Shown: positions 21,084-33,971, counted from the stretch's first letter. The stretch: 64,000 bases of DNA from Tetrapyrgos nigripes (GCA_013368315.1 JAACJM010000004.1:930001-994000), one strand, 5' to 3'. Notes: generated from the sequence alone by a model not told the origin. Translations and numbers: made by a program.

Positions 21084-24000
21084 ATGAACGAGCCAAATCC
21101 TCCATTAACGACGCGTAGAACGGTGTCTCCCAAACATGTATTATCATCAGAAATCCTTTCCGTCACTTCTACTATGCGGAAGAACTCTCGCTGGGCAGCT
21201 TCGACCCACTTTATAAATACTGGAACCCTTGCTCTAGGCACGGATTTGGGATTGCGGATAACCACTCCTACACCTCGTTCTCAGCGTAATGGAAGAGAGA
21301 ATAGAGAAGCCGATCTCATGGCTGGATTCTACGAGCTGAAAAGGATCGTTCGTGACGTGGATGGTGCGTAGATATATCGTCTACAATATCCTGATGTTAA
21401 CGCGCAATGTTCTTACAGATGTCATGACTATACCCTTGACAATTCTGCTCTCCCCTTTCTTCGCTATTATACGTTCTCCGCTATCTACTGGGCCAATTAC
21501 GTCGGCAGCTCTATCTGCGCTTCATAACTTCTTTGTCTGTGGACTGGTTAATGCACATTCCACGGAGTTGGTACCGGCACTAGTCGAGCTCAGTAGTACT
21601 GTGTCCCGATGCAAGTTTGAGCCCAGCGATTCTTCCGGTGACGAAGTCGTCCTCTTGAAGATCATGACAGTTATTCAGGACTGTCTCTGTGATCATAATG
21701 TTGGAAGCTTGCTCGGAGATGTTGAAGTTTGTGAAATGCTGGAGACTGTCTTGACTACTTGCTGTCAAATGCGTCTTAGCGGTGCGTAGTACGTTTCTGT
21801 TTTGGTTACTTCTTCAACTAAGCTTTGATCTGTTTATCAGAAATCCTTCGGCGTTCGGCTGAAAACACAATGCATAAACTGGTTCGCACAGTGTTTTCGC
21901 GGCTTCACACTCTCGACCCAGAAGCAGAAGAGGCCAAATTAGCTGAAGAAGATGACGTTGAAGGAGAAGTGAAGATGTCCGTGTCCACCGGCGGTCCGAT
22001 TGATACAACCGTACCGAGTGTCCTTGAAGAAGATGCTGCAAATGTCGAGGCCGAGACAGAACTTGAGCTGGAGAAACACGAAGAACACAAAGAACCCCCC
22101 GAAGAACCTTCTACGGCCTCAACACCTCATTCAGAATGTAGGTACTTTGTTCCATTACATAACTTTGACTGACAAGACGCAGATGGTTTGCCCTCCATTC
22201 TTGAGCTTCTCCGCGTTATCGTCAACGTTCTCGACCCAAATGACCAACAACACACCGATTCTACGCGTCTCGTTGCTCTTGGCGTTCTCAACTCGGCCTT
22301 TGAGGAGGCTGGACCTCGAATAGGCAAATTTCCTTCCCTTGAGGCTTTGATTCTCGACCCAGGATGCAAGTACCTTTTCCAACTCGCGCGTTCTGACAAT
22401 ATGTTGGTCCTTCACGCGTCGCTTCGTGCAATATCCACAATGTTTGACACGATGCGCGAACACCTAAAGTTGCAGCAAGAACTTTTCCTTGCCTTTACCA
22501 TCGACCGGCTCGCACCCCCTGTCCCTAGTGCCATCGCAAAGTCTTCGACTCTGGGCAGGAGAGGTGGTCTCGCTTCTCCTCGACCTGGTACACCATCTGG
22601 TTCTCCAGCTTTGGGACTTCCAGAGGAAGACAAAGACTCCGAAAAGGGAACTTCTACGCCCACCCGTGTTTTGGTTACCCCTGCACGTGGTGAGACGAGA
22701 GATTTGATACTAGAAACCCTCAGTCAGATCTCGCGTCATCCGAGTTTTATGGTCGATCTTTATGCGAACTATGACTGCGACATCAATTGTGAAAACCTCT
22801 TTGAGAGGTTAATCGATTTTATGACGAAGGTAAACATCAGTCGGCACTTCTTAGAGTCTTGGGTATGAATAACCAGTTTTCGTTTCTTGCAGGCTGTATA
22901 TTCTTCGAATTATACGGGAGCATTGGATGCTCAGCAAAGAAATGCCCAGTTTCTGTGCTTGGATATGCTTCTGGTCTTTGTCAACGACATGGCCAAACGT
23001 GCTGAGGGTGTTTGTGCTTCTTCTCTCTTCTTGGCGTACTCTTGCTCATCCCGGGTTTACAGTCATATCCGGAATGGCCAGCTGTGAGTAACGCCTACGC
23101 AAGAAGATTTATTTCAGGCTGACAGTATTCTCAGGAATATCCTCCTGCCGAGTCGCTCATGCAGACGAAGTCACAGAAAAAGCTGATCTTGACTGGCGCT
23201 GCCCGGTTTAATACCAAGCCCAAGACTGGCATTGCTTTCCTGGAGGAGAATGGTCTCATATACCATGATCTATCTCCAGTAGTCTCGAAAGCTCAGAGTC
23301 TCGCGTCCTTCTTGAAAGGTTGTTCACGATTAGACAAGCGCCTGTTAGGAGACTTCATTTCCAGGCCAGAGAATCTCGAAGTGTTGAAAGCCTTCATTGA
23401 GCTATTTGACTTCAAGGATGTAAATCTTGTTTTTCTATCTGAAGAGATGTGTATTGATCGAAGCTTACAGAAACCTATGGGAGACGCCATGCGAGAGCTG
23501 TTAGAAAGCTTCCGTCTTCCTGGCGAGGCCCAGCAGATAGCAAGGATAACTGAGACTTTCGCCAATGTGTACTTCGATGCTAAGCCAGGTACGTTCATAA
23601 TTCTGCTGGAGAGATTTTTCACTAATACGGCCGCAGCTGGAATCAAGAGTTCAGATGCTGTCTACGTTTTGGCCTACTCCATCATCATGCTCAACACAGA
23701 TTTGCACAATCCCCAGATCAGGGTATGTCCTTGCTTGTTCCTCATTGTTGGCCGGCTCCATAGCTTGAAGTAGAAACGAATGTCTTTTGAAGAATATCAA
23801 CGCAATCTCCGTGGTGTTAATGATGGGTCTGATTTTGCACCGGAATACTTGGTCTGTATCAGTACCAGTCTGCTTGTTTTTGCATCTGTTGATTCCAGAC
23901 ATAGCAAAATATCTACGACTCCATAAGAAAACGGGAAATAGTGATGCCGGAAGAGCATACAGGGCAGCTTGGCTTTGAATATGCCTGGAAGGAGCTTCTC

Positions 24001-26647
24001 GCTCGTTCACGGCAAGCTGGTATGATTTTTGCTCATTTTAAACAAGTTTCTTGTTGAGTGTTGAACGTTTAGGTCGTTTGATGATTTGCAACACTGCTGT
24101 TTTTGACGTGGACATGTTCAAGGCTGTCTGGAAGCCTGTGATATCTGCCATTGCCTACGCGTTCATGAGCTTCGATGACGAGCACATCATACAACGGGCA
24201 ATTGCTGGCTTCCGACAATGTGCTACACTTGCAGGGCATTTCCGTCTCCCTGACGTCTTTGACTATGTGGTAGTATCCCTCTCGCATGCTACCAGTCTCC
24301 TCCCAGAGACCCTTCAGGTGTCTGTTCCTAACTATCCAACTATAGACGTAGAAGGCCAGTCTGTGACTGTTTCCAACCTCTCGGTCAAGTTTGGTACAAA
24401 TTTCAAGGGTCAGCTGGCTGCTGTGGTTCTTTTCAACATTGTAAACGGTAACGGAAATGCATTGCGTGAAGGTTGGACTCAGGTTTGTTTATTATGTCAC
24501 TTTGTGTACGACATAGCTCATCGTGTTACAGATCTTCGAAATGTTCCAAAACCTCTTTCTCCATTCGCTGCTTCCTACCCGCATGTTGCAGATGGAAGAC
24601 TTCTTGGGGGGAGTGTCTATGATTCCTCTCCGCGGAGCACAACCCCAACGTCCAGCTACCAGAACAGATGGAGGCCTTCTTTCCGCCCTCTCATCGTATC
24701 TCATGACACCTTACGGAGCGAGTACCGAAACGCTTCCAGAGGCGACCGATGTTGACATTGAAAATACTCTGTGTACGATCGACTGCATCACTTCTTGTCG
24801 TTTGGATGAGTTATACAGCCAAATAATGTGAGATTCTTATTCCCGTTTACGAAACCTTACCTGATGTCTGTCTAGGCAACTTGAACTCGACGCATTGGTA
24901 GCAACAGTTCGTGCACTAGAAGCTCTCGCACATGAGCGAACAGTTGCAAAGCTCAAGCAAGGATCTGATGATGGTCTGAATCCTTCTCAGGAGGAACCTT
25001 CTCATGCATTACCATATGATCCTGCTTCTGTCTTCCTGTTGGAGACCATAGTGAGCATATCGTGCCAAACACCTCAACATATTGAGGAATTATGGTGAAT
25101 TATTTTTGCATGTCTTCAATGAACCTGTCTCATCCGACTTTTATCCGACTTTCCTAGGCCTATTGTATTCGAACACCTCTCCGCACTTTTGTCGTCTGCA
25201 ACTCAGTACAGTGTTCTTCTCATTGAACGAGCGGTGGTCGGCCTGTTGCGTCTGTGTCAAATCTTAGCCCAAAAGGTTGGTCCTTCGCCTCCGAATACGT
25301 TTCATCTTTGTTGATGCTTTACGAAGCCGGCACCTAGGGATCAAATTTATCTCTCACTGGATCTTCTATCTGACCTGCCTACCACAATCATGAATTCTGT
25401 TGCTGAACAGATCATTGCTGGAGTGATTCTTCTCGTTCAAAAGCACCGAGATATTATTCGGTAGGATGTAGCCATGATGAGCACCTTTTTTGTCGTTACT
25501 CACATGTTTGTGCTTCAGCTCTCAAACGGAATGGAATCTAGTTTTCGCGCTCGTCAGATTCACTCTTTCCCACCCAGAAGCTGCCAGACAGTCGTTTGAT
25601 CTAGTAAGCAGCTTGGTTGTAGACGGTCCTGAACAATTGGTTACGGGAGATAACTTTGCCGGTTTGGTCACACTCCTGGACGATTTCGCTACCAATGCTA
25701 GCATCTCGATAGAGAGTCAACAACGGCAAGGACGCAGACGCGAGTCTGCAAAGGCTGCCAGGTGTGTTTTTTCGTTTCAATTATCGGATATGTCTTACTA
25801 ACAACAACTAGCTCACCTGTCGTTGAGAGAGGCCAACGAGCTGTTGACCTCATTGTGAACCTCAAAAAGTTCATTTCTATCATTACTGACTCTTCACACT
25901 TGCAGAGAGTTCAAGGTAGGTGTCAAACCAACACTGGAAGACATTTTCGCTGACGGTATCTTCACAGCGTGGCGTCAACTGTTCCTACCTTTACTCATCT
26001 CTCTCGGACGCCAATCAACAAACGCTTCTCGTGAAGTCCGGCATGCCGCTATCAGCCAACTCCAACGAACTCTCCTTGCTCCTCACCCCGTTCTCGACGA
26101 AGCTGATCCCCCTCAAGTGGAAGAAATATTCAACCGCGTAGTTTTCCCCTTGATAGACGATTTACTCAAGCCTCAAACATCCGAGAGGGATCCTCAAGGA
26201 ATGTCTGAAACGCGATTGAGAGCTTCTGCTCTCCTTTGCAAAACTTTCATGCACTTCCAAGTGCGTGAAAGTCAAGCCGAGGCTGATATTAGGATTTTGT
26301 GGATTGAGATTCTGGATTTGTTGGATCGGTTGATGCATAGTCATAAAGGAGATCAATTGGTAAGTGACTTTTGCCAAAGGTATTCGTGGACATGACTGAC
26401 AGACAATTCGTGACAGTATGAGGCAGTACCTGAATCCCTAAAGAATGTGCTGTTGGTGATGAACGACGCGAAGATTCTTGTTCCTCCCGTTACACCGGAC
26501 GACCGAAACGAGCGCCAGCGAACGCTGTGGTCAGCCACCTCGGAACGTATGGAAAGATTCCTACCGGGCTTTTTGACAGAGATTATATCCATACCTCCTC
26601 CGACAGAAGTACCTAGAGAGAAAGAGGGAGGACTCGACTTAAAATAG
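21084..26647 (+). CDS. GEA2: Large Golgi ARF guanine-nucleotide exchange factor, GBF1/Gea type (Sec7 domain)
   Basis: About 18 exons. I start at ATG 21084 (MNEPNPPLTTRRTVSPKHVL); the frame runs further up only to a GTG. The DCB region has LSVTSTMRKNSRWAASTHF and SPFFAIIRSPLSTGPITSAA. HUS-type helices follow, e.g. ETRDLILETLSQISRHPSFM and YDCDINCENLFERL. The Sec7 domain starts FNTKPKTGIAFLEENGLI and carries the glutamic-finger motif ESFRLPGEAQQIARITETFA and YSIIMLNTDLHNPQIR, with introns inside (about 23418-23470, and another after DAKP). Downstream HDS domains run to the tag at 26645-26647. The protein is roughly 1,450-1,500 residues. GBF1/Gea proteins load GTP onto Arf1 at the early Golgi and control COPI coat formation; GEA2 is used as the family name. 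Confidence 0.93.
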
Positions 26648-26745
26648 TATCATTATGTATTTATCACTTTAACCGGCTGGAGGAAATGGCATATAACAGC
26701 AATACAACATGGTACATCGAGCTCTCTAGAGGTCACAAAAATGTA

Positions 26746-27763
26746 TTAGAAGAATTTCATCTTGGACGTTCTAAGTAGGATAAAGGGTGTCAGCACGAAA
26801 CCACTCCAGGTTCGGAATAGGACATACCTAACGCGAGAGTATACAGCGGCAAGGATGACCAGTGGACAAACCGTATAGGAAATGAGACGTATAATATACT
26901 CTGTGTTTCTCTCAGCCCAACCAGACCATGCACCTCCCAAGTTGACTGTGGTCAGAAGAAGAGGAAACAAGATATATCCAGACAACCTTTATTGGACATT
27001 GAATTCAGCTTATAATTAGACAGGTAACCAAGATACTGACCGATGATACTTCCAAACAGCCTTTGCTTTCATACCTCCACCGAGTGCAGCGCCTCCAAAC
27101 CAGACACTAGCCCCACCTAAAGCAACTTGTCCAAAAAGCCATAGCATACAGACAAGCCCAAAAACCCCATGCCAAGTTACCAGATGAGGTTTATCCTTTG
27201 AATACTTGTTATACCAAACAGCGAAACTGCCAATGGTAATGATGGGTAGACCAAGCATGAACATGATGACTTGGTGACGGCCTAGTCCGGCAGCTTTGGT
27301 CTTGGGTTGGGAGGTTGGTTGGAGTGTTAGAATACCTGTACACGGTTGCTTGAGCACTTCTGTGCTCTCGGAAACGCACGGACAAACCATATGTAAAGAG
27401 GACAAGGGCTAGAGTTTGTAGCGGAGGGTGTAGCGCAAACCAGCCCATTCCAGTCAAATTATTGAAGATGGCAAACCATGTTACGGTCATAATCATCTGA
27501 AGAAAAGTGTCAAAGCTTCTACTTTGCAGAAACACTTGCTCTCGACTTACCACCGCTGCGCCCTATCCTTTCCATGAGTACTCAATCGCACGAGATGTAG
27601 AAAGGCGTACCAGAGCAACATAGTTGGCGAGTCTATCACCACTTCGACTCTCCGACTTGATGAATTGTTCTTCTTGGCCCATGGCTGCGTCTGCGTTTTG
27701 GGATGGTAGTAAGAGTTCGTAGTCTTCTGGGTTTGGTGGCCCAGGGTGTGTGGAAGTAAGCAT
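26746..27763 (-). CDS. Cytochrome b561-domain membrane protein
   Basis: About five exons. The N-terminus is soluble and acidic (STHPGPPNPEDYELLLPSQN). About six hydrophobic helices follow. Candidate haem ligands sit in conserved contexts: GWFALHPPLQTLALVLFTYG, LGRHQVIMFMLGLPIITIG, LVTWHGVFGLVCMLWLFG and AKAVWKYHR|LSGYILFPLL. This four-His pattern is that of eukaryotic cytochrome b561 (CYB561/CYB561D2), which moves electrons across membranes, often from ascorbate or to ferric iron. There is no DOMON domain. The C-terminus is short (TSKMKFF). Divergent from KSH1 with 171 bp between starts. The electron donor in a fungus is unclear. Confidence 0.83.
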
Positions 27764-27934
27764 TAAGTAGAGTCCATTGGGACGAATGAAGGCGGTACAC
27801 GTCAGATCAAGTTCACAGCGGCAAGGGAGGACTAATGAAACCGGTGTCCTTCGCGTGAGACGCAGTGAGTCGCGTCTGCCACGTGCTAAAATCTTTCTCT
27901 GCGCATTGCCAGTCGTACCGACGACGGCCAGACC

Positions 27935-28308
27935 ATGGTCTGTCGTGTTTCTTCATACAACGTCCGAGTATTGACCTTCTCTTTGCAGTCTGCCCTTTTC
28001 AACTTTCAATCCCTTCTTCTCGTCATTGTCCTCGTGATCTGTACTTGTACATATGTCCGTGCTGTAGCACCGTGGTTGGTCGACAGGAATAAGGAGGGGT
28101 GCGTTATTATGTCCCTGTCAATGGAATTGGTGCTGACTATCTCTCTGTAGCTTTTTAGGACTTTTCTTCATGGCCGCTCGGATAGGTGCGTGTGCTACAA
28201 CGGTAGTAAACGTCACCCACCTCAATAATTCTCTACATAGGCGAACGATTGTCTCCGTATGTTGCTTTAGCTTGCGTCGCGATGGCCGTCAACCTCCTCC
28301 TGCAATAA
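27935..28308 (+). CDS. KSH1: Kish / TMEM167 family small membrane protein
   Basis: Four exons: 27935-27937, 27989-28098, 28151-28185 and 28241-28308, adding up to exactly 216 nt, i.e. 71 residues and a stop. That is the family's size. The product reads [58 protein letters not shown] and [13 protein letters not shown], with two membrane helices. The first exon is nothing but the ATG: GTCTGT follows at once, and the next exon opens with the TCTGCC codons of SA. All three introns (51, 52 and 55 bp) have GT...AG ends. Kish is needed for secretion early in the pathway, at the Golgi. Gene finders could easily miss or mis-start it. Confidence 0.93.
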
Positions 28309-28560
28309 ATTTCCTTCTTCCAAACGCACCAAGAGAGACCATGGAACAACATAAATTATAACGACATTTAATGTACGTGTACATCTGGCATGTAAACCGA
28401 AAGCAGAAGGCAAGTAGGAATAAAGATCAAAAGGACATGAGAGAGGGTATAGGTACATAAGAACAAAATCAGTATGCGACTCCTTGTTGCTGTTGCTGTT
28501 GCGTCAATGGAAAACGGGCTTGCCAAGTAAAAAAGGAATAAGTGAATGATACTGTACAAT
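28309..28560. other. Short convergent intergenic spacer
   Basis: 3' ends of KSH1 and the dehydrogenase-like gene face each other across 252 bp of A/T-rich sequence. It includes a small GTTGCTGTTGCTGTT triplet run near 28487-28501 and nothing else notable. Confidence 0.4.
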
Positions 28561-30402
28561 TTAGAGATTTGGCCAGGTATGCTCTGCTTTCCATTTGTCC
28601 ACAATCTCCTTTAGCGCGTCTTGGTTGAATTCGGGTTGTTGCAGTTTATAGCCAACGATCTCCTTGATCTTGGTGTTGTTGAAGGCAACGGTGTGTTTGT
28701 CGAGGTCCCATTTTTCCATGTATGCTGATAAGGGAGTATTGGTAATCGGTGGATTGGAAGCTTGATTCATCTCTACCCAACCACCGACATGATGCTCATT
28801 GATCTCTTCGACGGCGTCGTCCACGAACTACAGCACACAGATGAGACGGAGTTTTGACATAGGACGACCAAAACATACCTTGAACAACGTCCTCTCTCCA
28901 ATGCTGAAAAATTCAAAAGTAGTACCAAACATGGAGGTCGCTGTTTGGCCGACACTTAGGTACGTGCTGTTGGAGTCATCCACCTGTTCGCATTCAGTCG
29001 GCATACGCTCTCCTGACTCAAACCATTTCGAGACGTACTAGATTGAACAAAGGCGCAATGAGCTTTTTATCATGAGGCGGCATTCCTTCCACTTCCGAAA
29101 CCTTGCTCTTATCGTTATGGAAGAGAATCTGCTCTCCTGCCAGGATGTCAGCTTCTTTCCTGCCCAAGGAAGCCATCCAATTCGCGCATGCCCAGAAAGC
29201 GCCCGCTACGTCTTGAACGTGAACGGTGTTTGTCGCGTGCTTGCCGGGGGAGTGTCTGCAGAAAGGAGTGTTGAGCAAATGAGTCGGGAATTAGAAGGTC
29301 TCCGCTTACAATGATTTCATTGGCTTTTTCATGTGCCCGTAAACAGATGCTACCGTGAGGGCGGTAGTGACTGGAAGTAAAACCGTTAAGCAAGAGGGCA
29401 GCACACTTGAAACCAACAAAACGCACTATATCCATACTCCGTGTACGGACCATATACCAGACCGACTCTCACTATCACCAGGTTCAGACTACACCACAAT
29501 CACAGAATTCATCAGTGATTCTGTCGAATGTATTAAGAGAAACTCACTCTTCTATTGAAGCCAACATTCGCAAAGTCTCATGCCACCACGTTCCAATGGT
29601 ACCTTCAGGTTTTGGGTCGTCTTTCTCATCATGGTTACTCTTGCTTGAGGATTCATAAAAGGGCAATTGCATTCGAACATAGGCCTTGACTTTCTGTTTG
29701 GCAGCTTCCAAACCTATTGACCGAGAGACTTTGCAGGTAGTGTTGATTTGGATCTAAAGGTGGTGTCAGCGTGGGCACTGGTGGAGAGATAGATTACTGG
29801 TAGACGCACCATTTCCGTCCGATCGGGACGAACTTCCCCAGTCAAGTCAAAGACGTAGTCATAAGGATTTTGTCCCGCAGGAGGCTCAAACATGGAAGCG
29901 ACTATGGCTAGTGGATGCACATATCTGTTAGGCCATCAACCAGAAAGATTCAGACTCAGACTCACAAGGTACTGTCAAGTTTGCTTGCTTATACTCGATT
30001 TCGGGTTTCGAAAGGATTTTCGTGAACTCGGCACCGAAATAGCTGTGGAAGTCAGTCCATAAGTGTTGTAGGAGATTGGGATGAGTCCGCGTACGTTGTT
30101 GGGGGAGCGACTGAGTACTTGTCGACAATCCGGACATGCTGTTTGAGATGTACAGGATCAGTAAAGTCAAATCGTGATAGATCGTTCTCGCAATACGTAC
30201 GGATACCAATGCATCTCCTTCAGCAGGAACTAGGAAACAAGCCAGAGCCCGTGAGCAAGTGTTGACGCCGCCTGTTCATGGTAAAGGAACGAGAGGATAC
30301 GACCGAGACAAAACCGAAAGGTCAGAGAACATGGCTGTGATCCTGAAGCAAAGAGGAAATACCGAATATTAGGACACTTGGTTTCGAGTTGGGCGCAGCC
30401 AT
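28561..30402 (-). CDS. NAD(P)-binding Rossmann protein, extended-SDR/epimerase-like
   Basis: About nine exons. I start at 30402: MAAPNSKPSVLIFG is spliced to GVNTCSRALACFLVPAEGDA, a nucleotide-binding N-terminus that departs from the classical GxxGxxG. Then VRIVDKYSVAPPTT, YFGAEFTKILSKPEIEYKQA and YDYVFDLTGEVRPDRTEM, in which the last motif replaces the usual V..AA..; RSIGLEAAKQKVKAYVRMQL; LNLVIVRVGLVYGPYTEYG with a YGPY motif; NTVHVQDVAGAFWACANWMA; and a C-terminus with YKLQQPEFNQDALKEIVDKW, ending at 28561. I know this arrangement as a conserved basidiomycete family of the extended short-chain dehydrogenase type. The classical YxxxK catalytic pair is not obvious, so catalysis and substrate are uncertain. 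Confidence 0.78.
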
Positions 30403-30581
30403 GAGTTGGGATGTACGACCGCGACTGACGACGAGATGGGGACAAGAGCAGCACACTTGACTTTCAGGTACTTATGTAAGAAATTGTAATAAGGACTCTA
30501 CAGCGTACATACTACAGTCCAAATCAAGTCCTACATATTCCTGATTGCCTACTGTGATCTTTCGCGTCATTGCCGGCAAAT

Positions 30582-31856
30582 CTATTCAGTCTCGTATCTC
30601 ACTCGAACTTTTTTGCCTTCCTCTGACAAGTTCTTGAGATATTGATACACTGAAGAGAAGTCCTTCTTTCCAAGCGTTGGTTGTTCTTGTATCACCTGGT
30701 TATAAATACACTCTGCAGCTTCTCCAAGCGGGAGCGGCGTTCCTGCGAGAGAACTCAGGTTCGTAGCAAGACCCATATCCTGCAAAATACCCGACCAGTC
30801 CGAATCAGACGTCCATCAAGACAGAATATGCCGTACCTTCAACATCAAACCTGTGGCAAAGCCACCCTCATAATCCCTTTCACAAGGTGGCGATTTTCCC
30901 GGTAGCGAGTTGGGAACCGGATTGTTTGTCGAGATGGACCAGCAGTTGCCAGTAGAGGAGCTAACAACACTGGCTAAAACCGCGGGATCCAGACCGAGCT
31001 TGTTACCAAGCAGCATAGCTTCTCCTACAACGATCTGTTGTACGCCCAAGATAAGCTGAGAGAAAGGAAGTCCTCAGTCAACACGTGAAAGCCAGATTTC
31101 AAAAGACTAACGTTGTTGCAGATCTTTGCTCCCAGACCTGCACCTGAAGGTCCACAATGGATGATCTTCATTCCCATAAACGAAAGGAATGGATATGCAA
31201 GCTTAAAAGCTGATTCGCTGCCGCCAACAAGGAAGGCAAGTGTCCCAGCTTTGGCTCCAGTGACACCTAAAACGTGCAATCAGATTGATATATCCGACAC
31301 GGGAAGTATGTATAATATGTCTTACCACCTGACACCGGTGCATCAACCATCTGAGCCCCCGTCTGAAGTACATTCTTTGCAACTGTTCTCGCAACGTCGA
31401 CATCAAGGGTCGTCGAGTCTATACAGAGTGTGGTACGGGCAAGTTCTTCCGGGAGAGATCGGAGAGTAGGGATGATCCCCTCGTTGTAGACAGACTTCAC
31501 TTGAGGAGAGGATGGTAGCATTGTAATGACAGTTTGAGAAGCCAAAGTTGCCCTGAACATGAGCAGTTAGGAAATCGAGCGGTGGAGCCTGGACATCCTT
31601 ACTCCTCTGGTGAAGTAGCGATGGATATTTGAGCTCCTGGAAACTGCTTCAAGAAATTCTGACAAAAGTTTTGCGAAGCCTCGGGGACAACATCACAGAC
31701 TACAAAGTGAGAGTCGCTTGCTTGAGCGTGTTGTTTCGAGAAGAGATTGTAGGCCATCTCATAGCCCATCCGACCCAGTCCCACAAAAGAGTAAGACTTG
31801 GGCCTCATGGCGAGGCGGTCGAGAGACTGGAAGAGCCTGCGCGGTGAAGGCCTCAT
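30582..31856 (-). CDS. 3-hydroxyisobutyrate dehydrogenase, mitochondrial
   Basis: About six exons. The ATG at 31856 gives MRPSPRRLFQSLDRLAMRPK, basic and hydroxylated without acidic residues, like a mitochondrial presequence. An upstream in-frame extension to about 32010 exists but looks non-coding. The NAD-binding motif is YSFVGLGRMGYEMAYNLFSK, then TVITMLPSSPQVKSVYNEG, the substrate motif MVDAPVSGG|VTGAKAGTLA, GAGLGAKICNNVSLLK with the catalytic Lys, and SSSTGNCWSISTNNPVP with YEGGFATGLMLK|DMGLA. All are signatures of the beta-hydroxyacid dehydrogenase family and specifically HIBADH. The C-terminus is VRVRYETE. The enzyme oxidises 3-hydroxyisobutyrate to methylmalonate semialdehyde in valine breakdown. 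Confidence 0.92.
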
Positions 31857-32308
31857 CGTTGAGTTGCGGGGAAGACGCGTCGACGGATCAACGTCAACCC
31901 CAGACTCGGAACTCGGGCCATCAGTCAAAAGCCGGTAGAAAGCCGGTAGGGTTTCTTTTTTTGGAGGTATTTCACAGGCCCAGAGCCTCGGCCAGTTGTA
32001 TTGCTTGGCCATCGGACACGCTGCCTCGATTCTTCGTTCTGGACTTTCAAATGAAGCTCAGTACTGCGCTCTGCGAGAGAAACCTTTCTCTTACTTCCTT
32101 TATCACTGCAGAATATGCTCAGAATCACCCACAATTCAATGTCTAAGACTCTAATTGACGGAGATATAGGACTTGAAGAAATTTTTTCCAACGTTCACAA
32201 ATCCAAAAGGCCTAGACGGAGATGCCTTCCGAAGTCATCCGAAGATAAAAAGGCTCTGGAATCTCGACATAGTAGCTCCGTATTTCAATCTCTAAACTCT
32301 GCATACTC
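31857..32308. other. Divergent intergenic region
   Basis: About 450 bp between two head-to-head starts. It contains the unlikely HIBADH N-terminal extension frame on the - strand and otherwise no visible signal. Confidence 0.4.
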
Positions 32309-33971
32309 ATGTCTCTCGCTGTTGTGAACGACATGCCCCCAGAATACTTTTCCGATTCAACCAGCGAACTCTTTCCCCTTCCGATATACTCTCCTTCTTT
32401 GCAAAACGCGAATAATTTGCTCTACGCGCCTTTGTGCGATTCCACAGCTGCTGGAAACTGGAAATACGACTTCAAGCATATGGGCATCGACTTGGGACCA
32501 CGTTTATGGGGAGTCGACCGTCCAGTTTATGGTTTGAACGCTAAAGTCCAAGGCACTCTTCGTCTTTTTGGGAGTCTGGAGAACGTTTCTGAAGCCTCTG
32601 TCACGGTGAGTTACAACTCTAACACCACATTGTTTATGTAAATAGAACTCTAACTTGATCCTTTCCATTGATTATCGTAGTTTGAGGGAACGATGGATCT
32701 GACCACACCTGAGATAGGAACTCGCTCAAGTCACGATGTGATTTTCCTGTCCCGCATCGTGAACTTTACCTCGGCAGAGATCCAAGCATGTTCTGCAAAT
32801 CAAAACGAGTTGTCGTTTTCAATACCTATACCCTCCCAGGTCGAGTTCCAAGGTGCCACGACGCAACCGCCCCCAACTTTCTGTCGATACTATTACGGCT
32901 TTATCTGTCTAATTAGATACTCGCTCAAAGTGTGCGTTGTGCGACATGGACTCACTAAAGCGGTGGATCTGTGAGTTGGCTCTAGGAGATTGTTTTTGAA
33001 CTTTCTGACCTTCTATTCACAGCAAAGCCATCCCTGTTTTATATTTCCCCAAGTCTCGGCCATCCCAACCTCCGTTGGTCGAAATCGCAAGACCCCCCGT
33101 GCATGAGGATACACTGCATACCCCGGATTTACACCAGTCAGATCGTATCAGAACATATCAGTTATCCGCCGTATACCCGAAAACTTATGTGGGTTCTAGA
33201 AGCCAGTGCAAGAATACCATGTTTGTGAGTCTATTCTTTCTTCACCACAAGGAAAGTTAAAACTGACTTCTCTCGTAGTTTTCACTTCCATCGCCTCACT
33301 GCTTCACATCAGGCTCTAAGATCCCCTTCCTGCTCAGCCTAGTCTTTCCCTCAGATCCAGCCTTGGGCGAACTCTACTTCAACCGCATACGAATATCCCT
33401 CTTGAAACGTTTGACGATATGTACCCAGGCTACTGGCAATCGGTTTAAGAGGCTATTGACGCGGAGGAGTAGTAGCAAGCTGGGAAATACCGGCGCTAGT
33501 GCTAGAAGCTCACCTGGACCTCGTGACTCGCCTGAGAGAAGCTCTAGCCCCGAGACAGAGCACGTCGTCCAGGTGTGGCAGATTAGCGATGGGCACGTCA
33601 AGTTTAAGAGCGAGTACTCTGAAGGAGTTTGCTTGTACCGTGGGTTCATCAAGACGGGCGATACAGGGAGAGAATGTTCATGGGCTCTCTGGTCTGCTAT
33701 TAAAGTACAGGTAGGACTTGGCCTTTTTTTGTCATGGACAATGCACACTGATTTTCAATCTCCCCAGTATATCCTACAGGTCACAGTCTCAGCTCCAAGC
33801 CATCTGGAAGACTACCTCCCGGATTTCGAGCTCGAAGAACCTATAGACTTGACTACGGATACTTGGGAAACAGAAGATAGAGAACTACGTTCCATGGGTG
33901 GGATACCTGTTCCGGCTTTGGGGTTATTGAAGACTTTCGATGATGCAATGACCGATACATCCGTTGTCTGA
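32309..33971 (+). CDS. Arrestin-like (alpha-arrestin N-domain) protein
   Basis: Five or six exons from ATG 32309. After an acidic N-terminus (MPPEYFSDSTSELFPLP), the segment YGLNAKVQGTLRLFGSLENV, then FEGTMDLTTPEIG and DVIFLSRIVNFTSAEIQ, resembles the beta-sandwich of alpha-arrestins. A later exon holds NRFKRLLTRRSSSKLG, a Ser/Pro stretch, and EYSEGVCLYRGFIKTG, followed by LQVTVSAPSHLEDYLPDFEL. Alpha-arrestins recruit ubiquitin ligases to plasma-membrane transporters. I see no clear PPxY motif, so the assignment rests on fold-like patterns only. The frame stops at 33971. A frame just after it (about 33993-34114, APTLSAPSGMTHGPRYWLSV) also looks protein-like and could be a last exon, so the 3' end is uncertain. 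Confidence 0.6.

Noticed and set aside
23418..23470. Apparent insertion in the Sec7 domain (VNLVFLSEE...)
   Set aside because: It is an in-frame intron with GTAAAT...TTACAG; removing it restores DFKD|KPMGDAMREL.
31857..32012. N-terminal extension of 3-hydroxyisobutyrate dehydrogenase
   Set aside because: The extra residues do not resemble a targeting signal, while ATG 31856 starts one directly.
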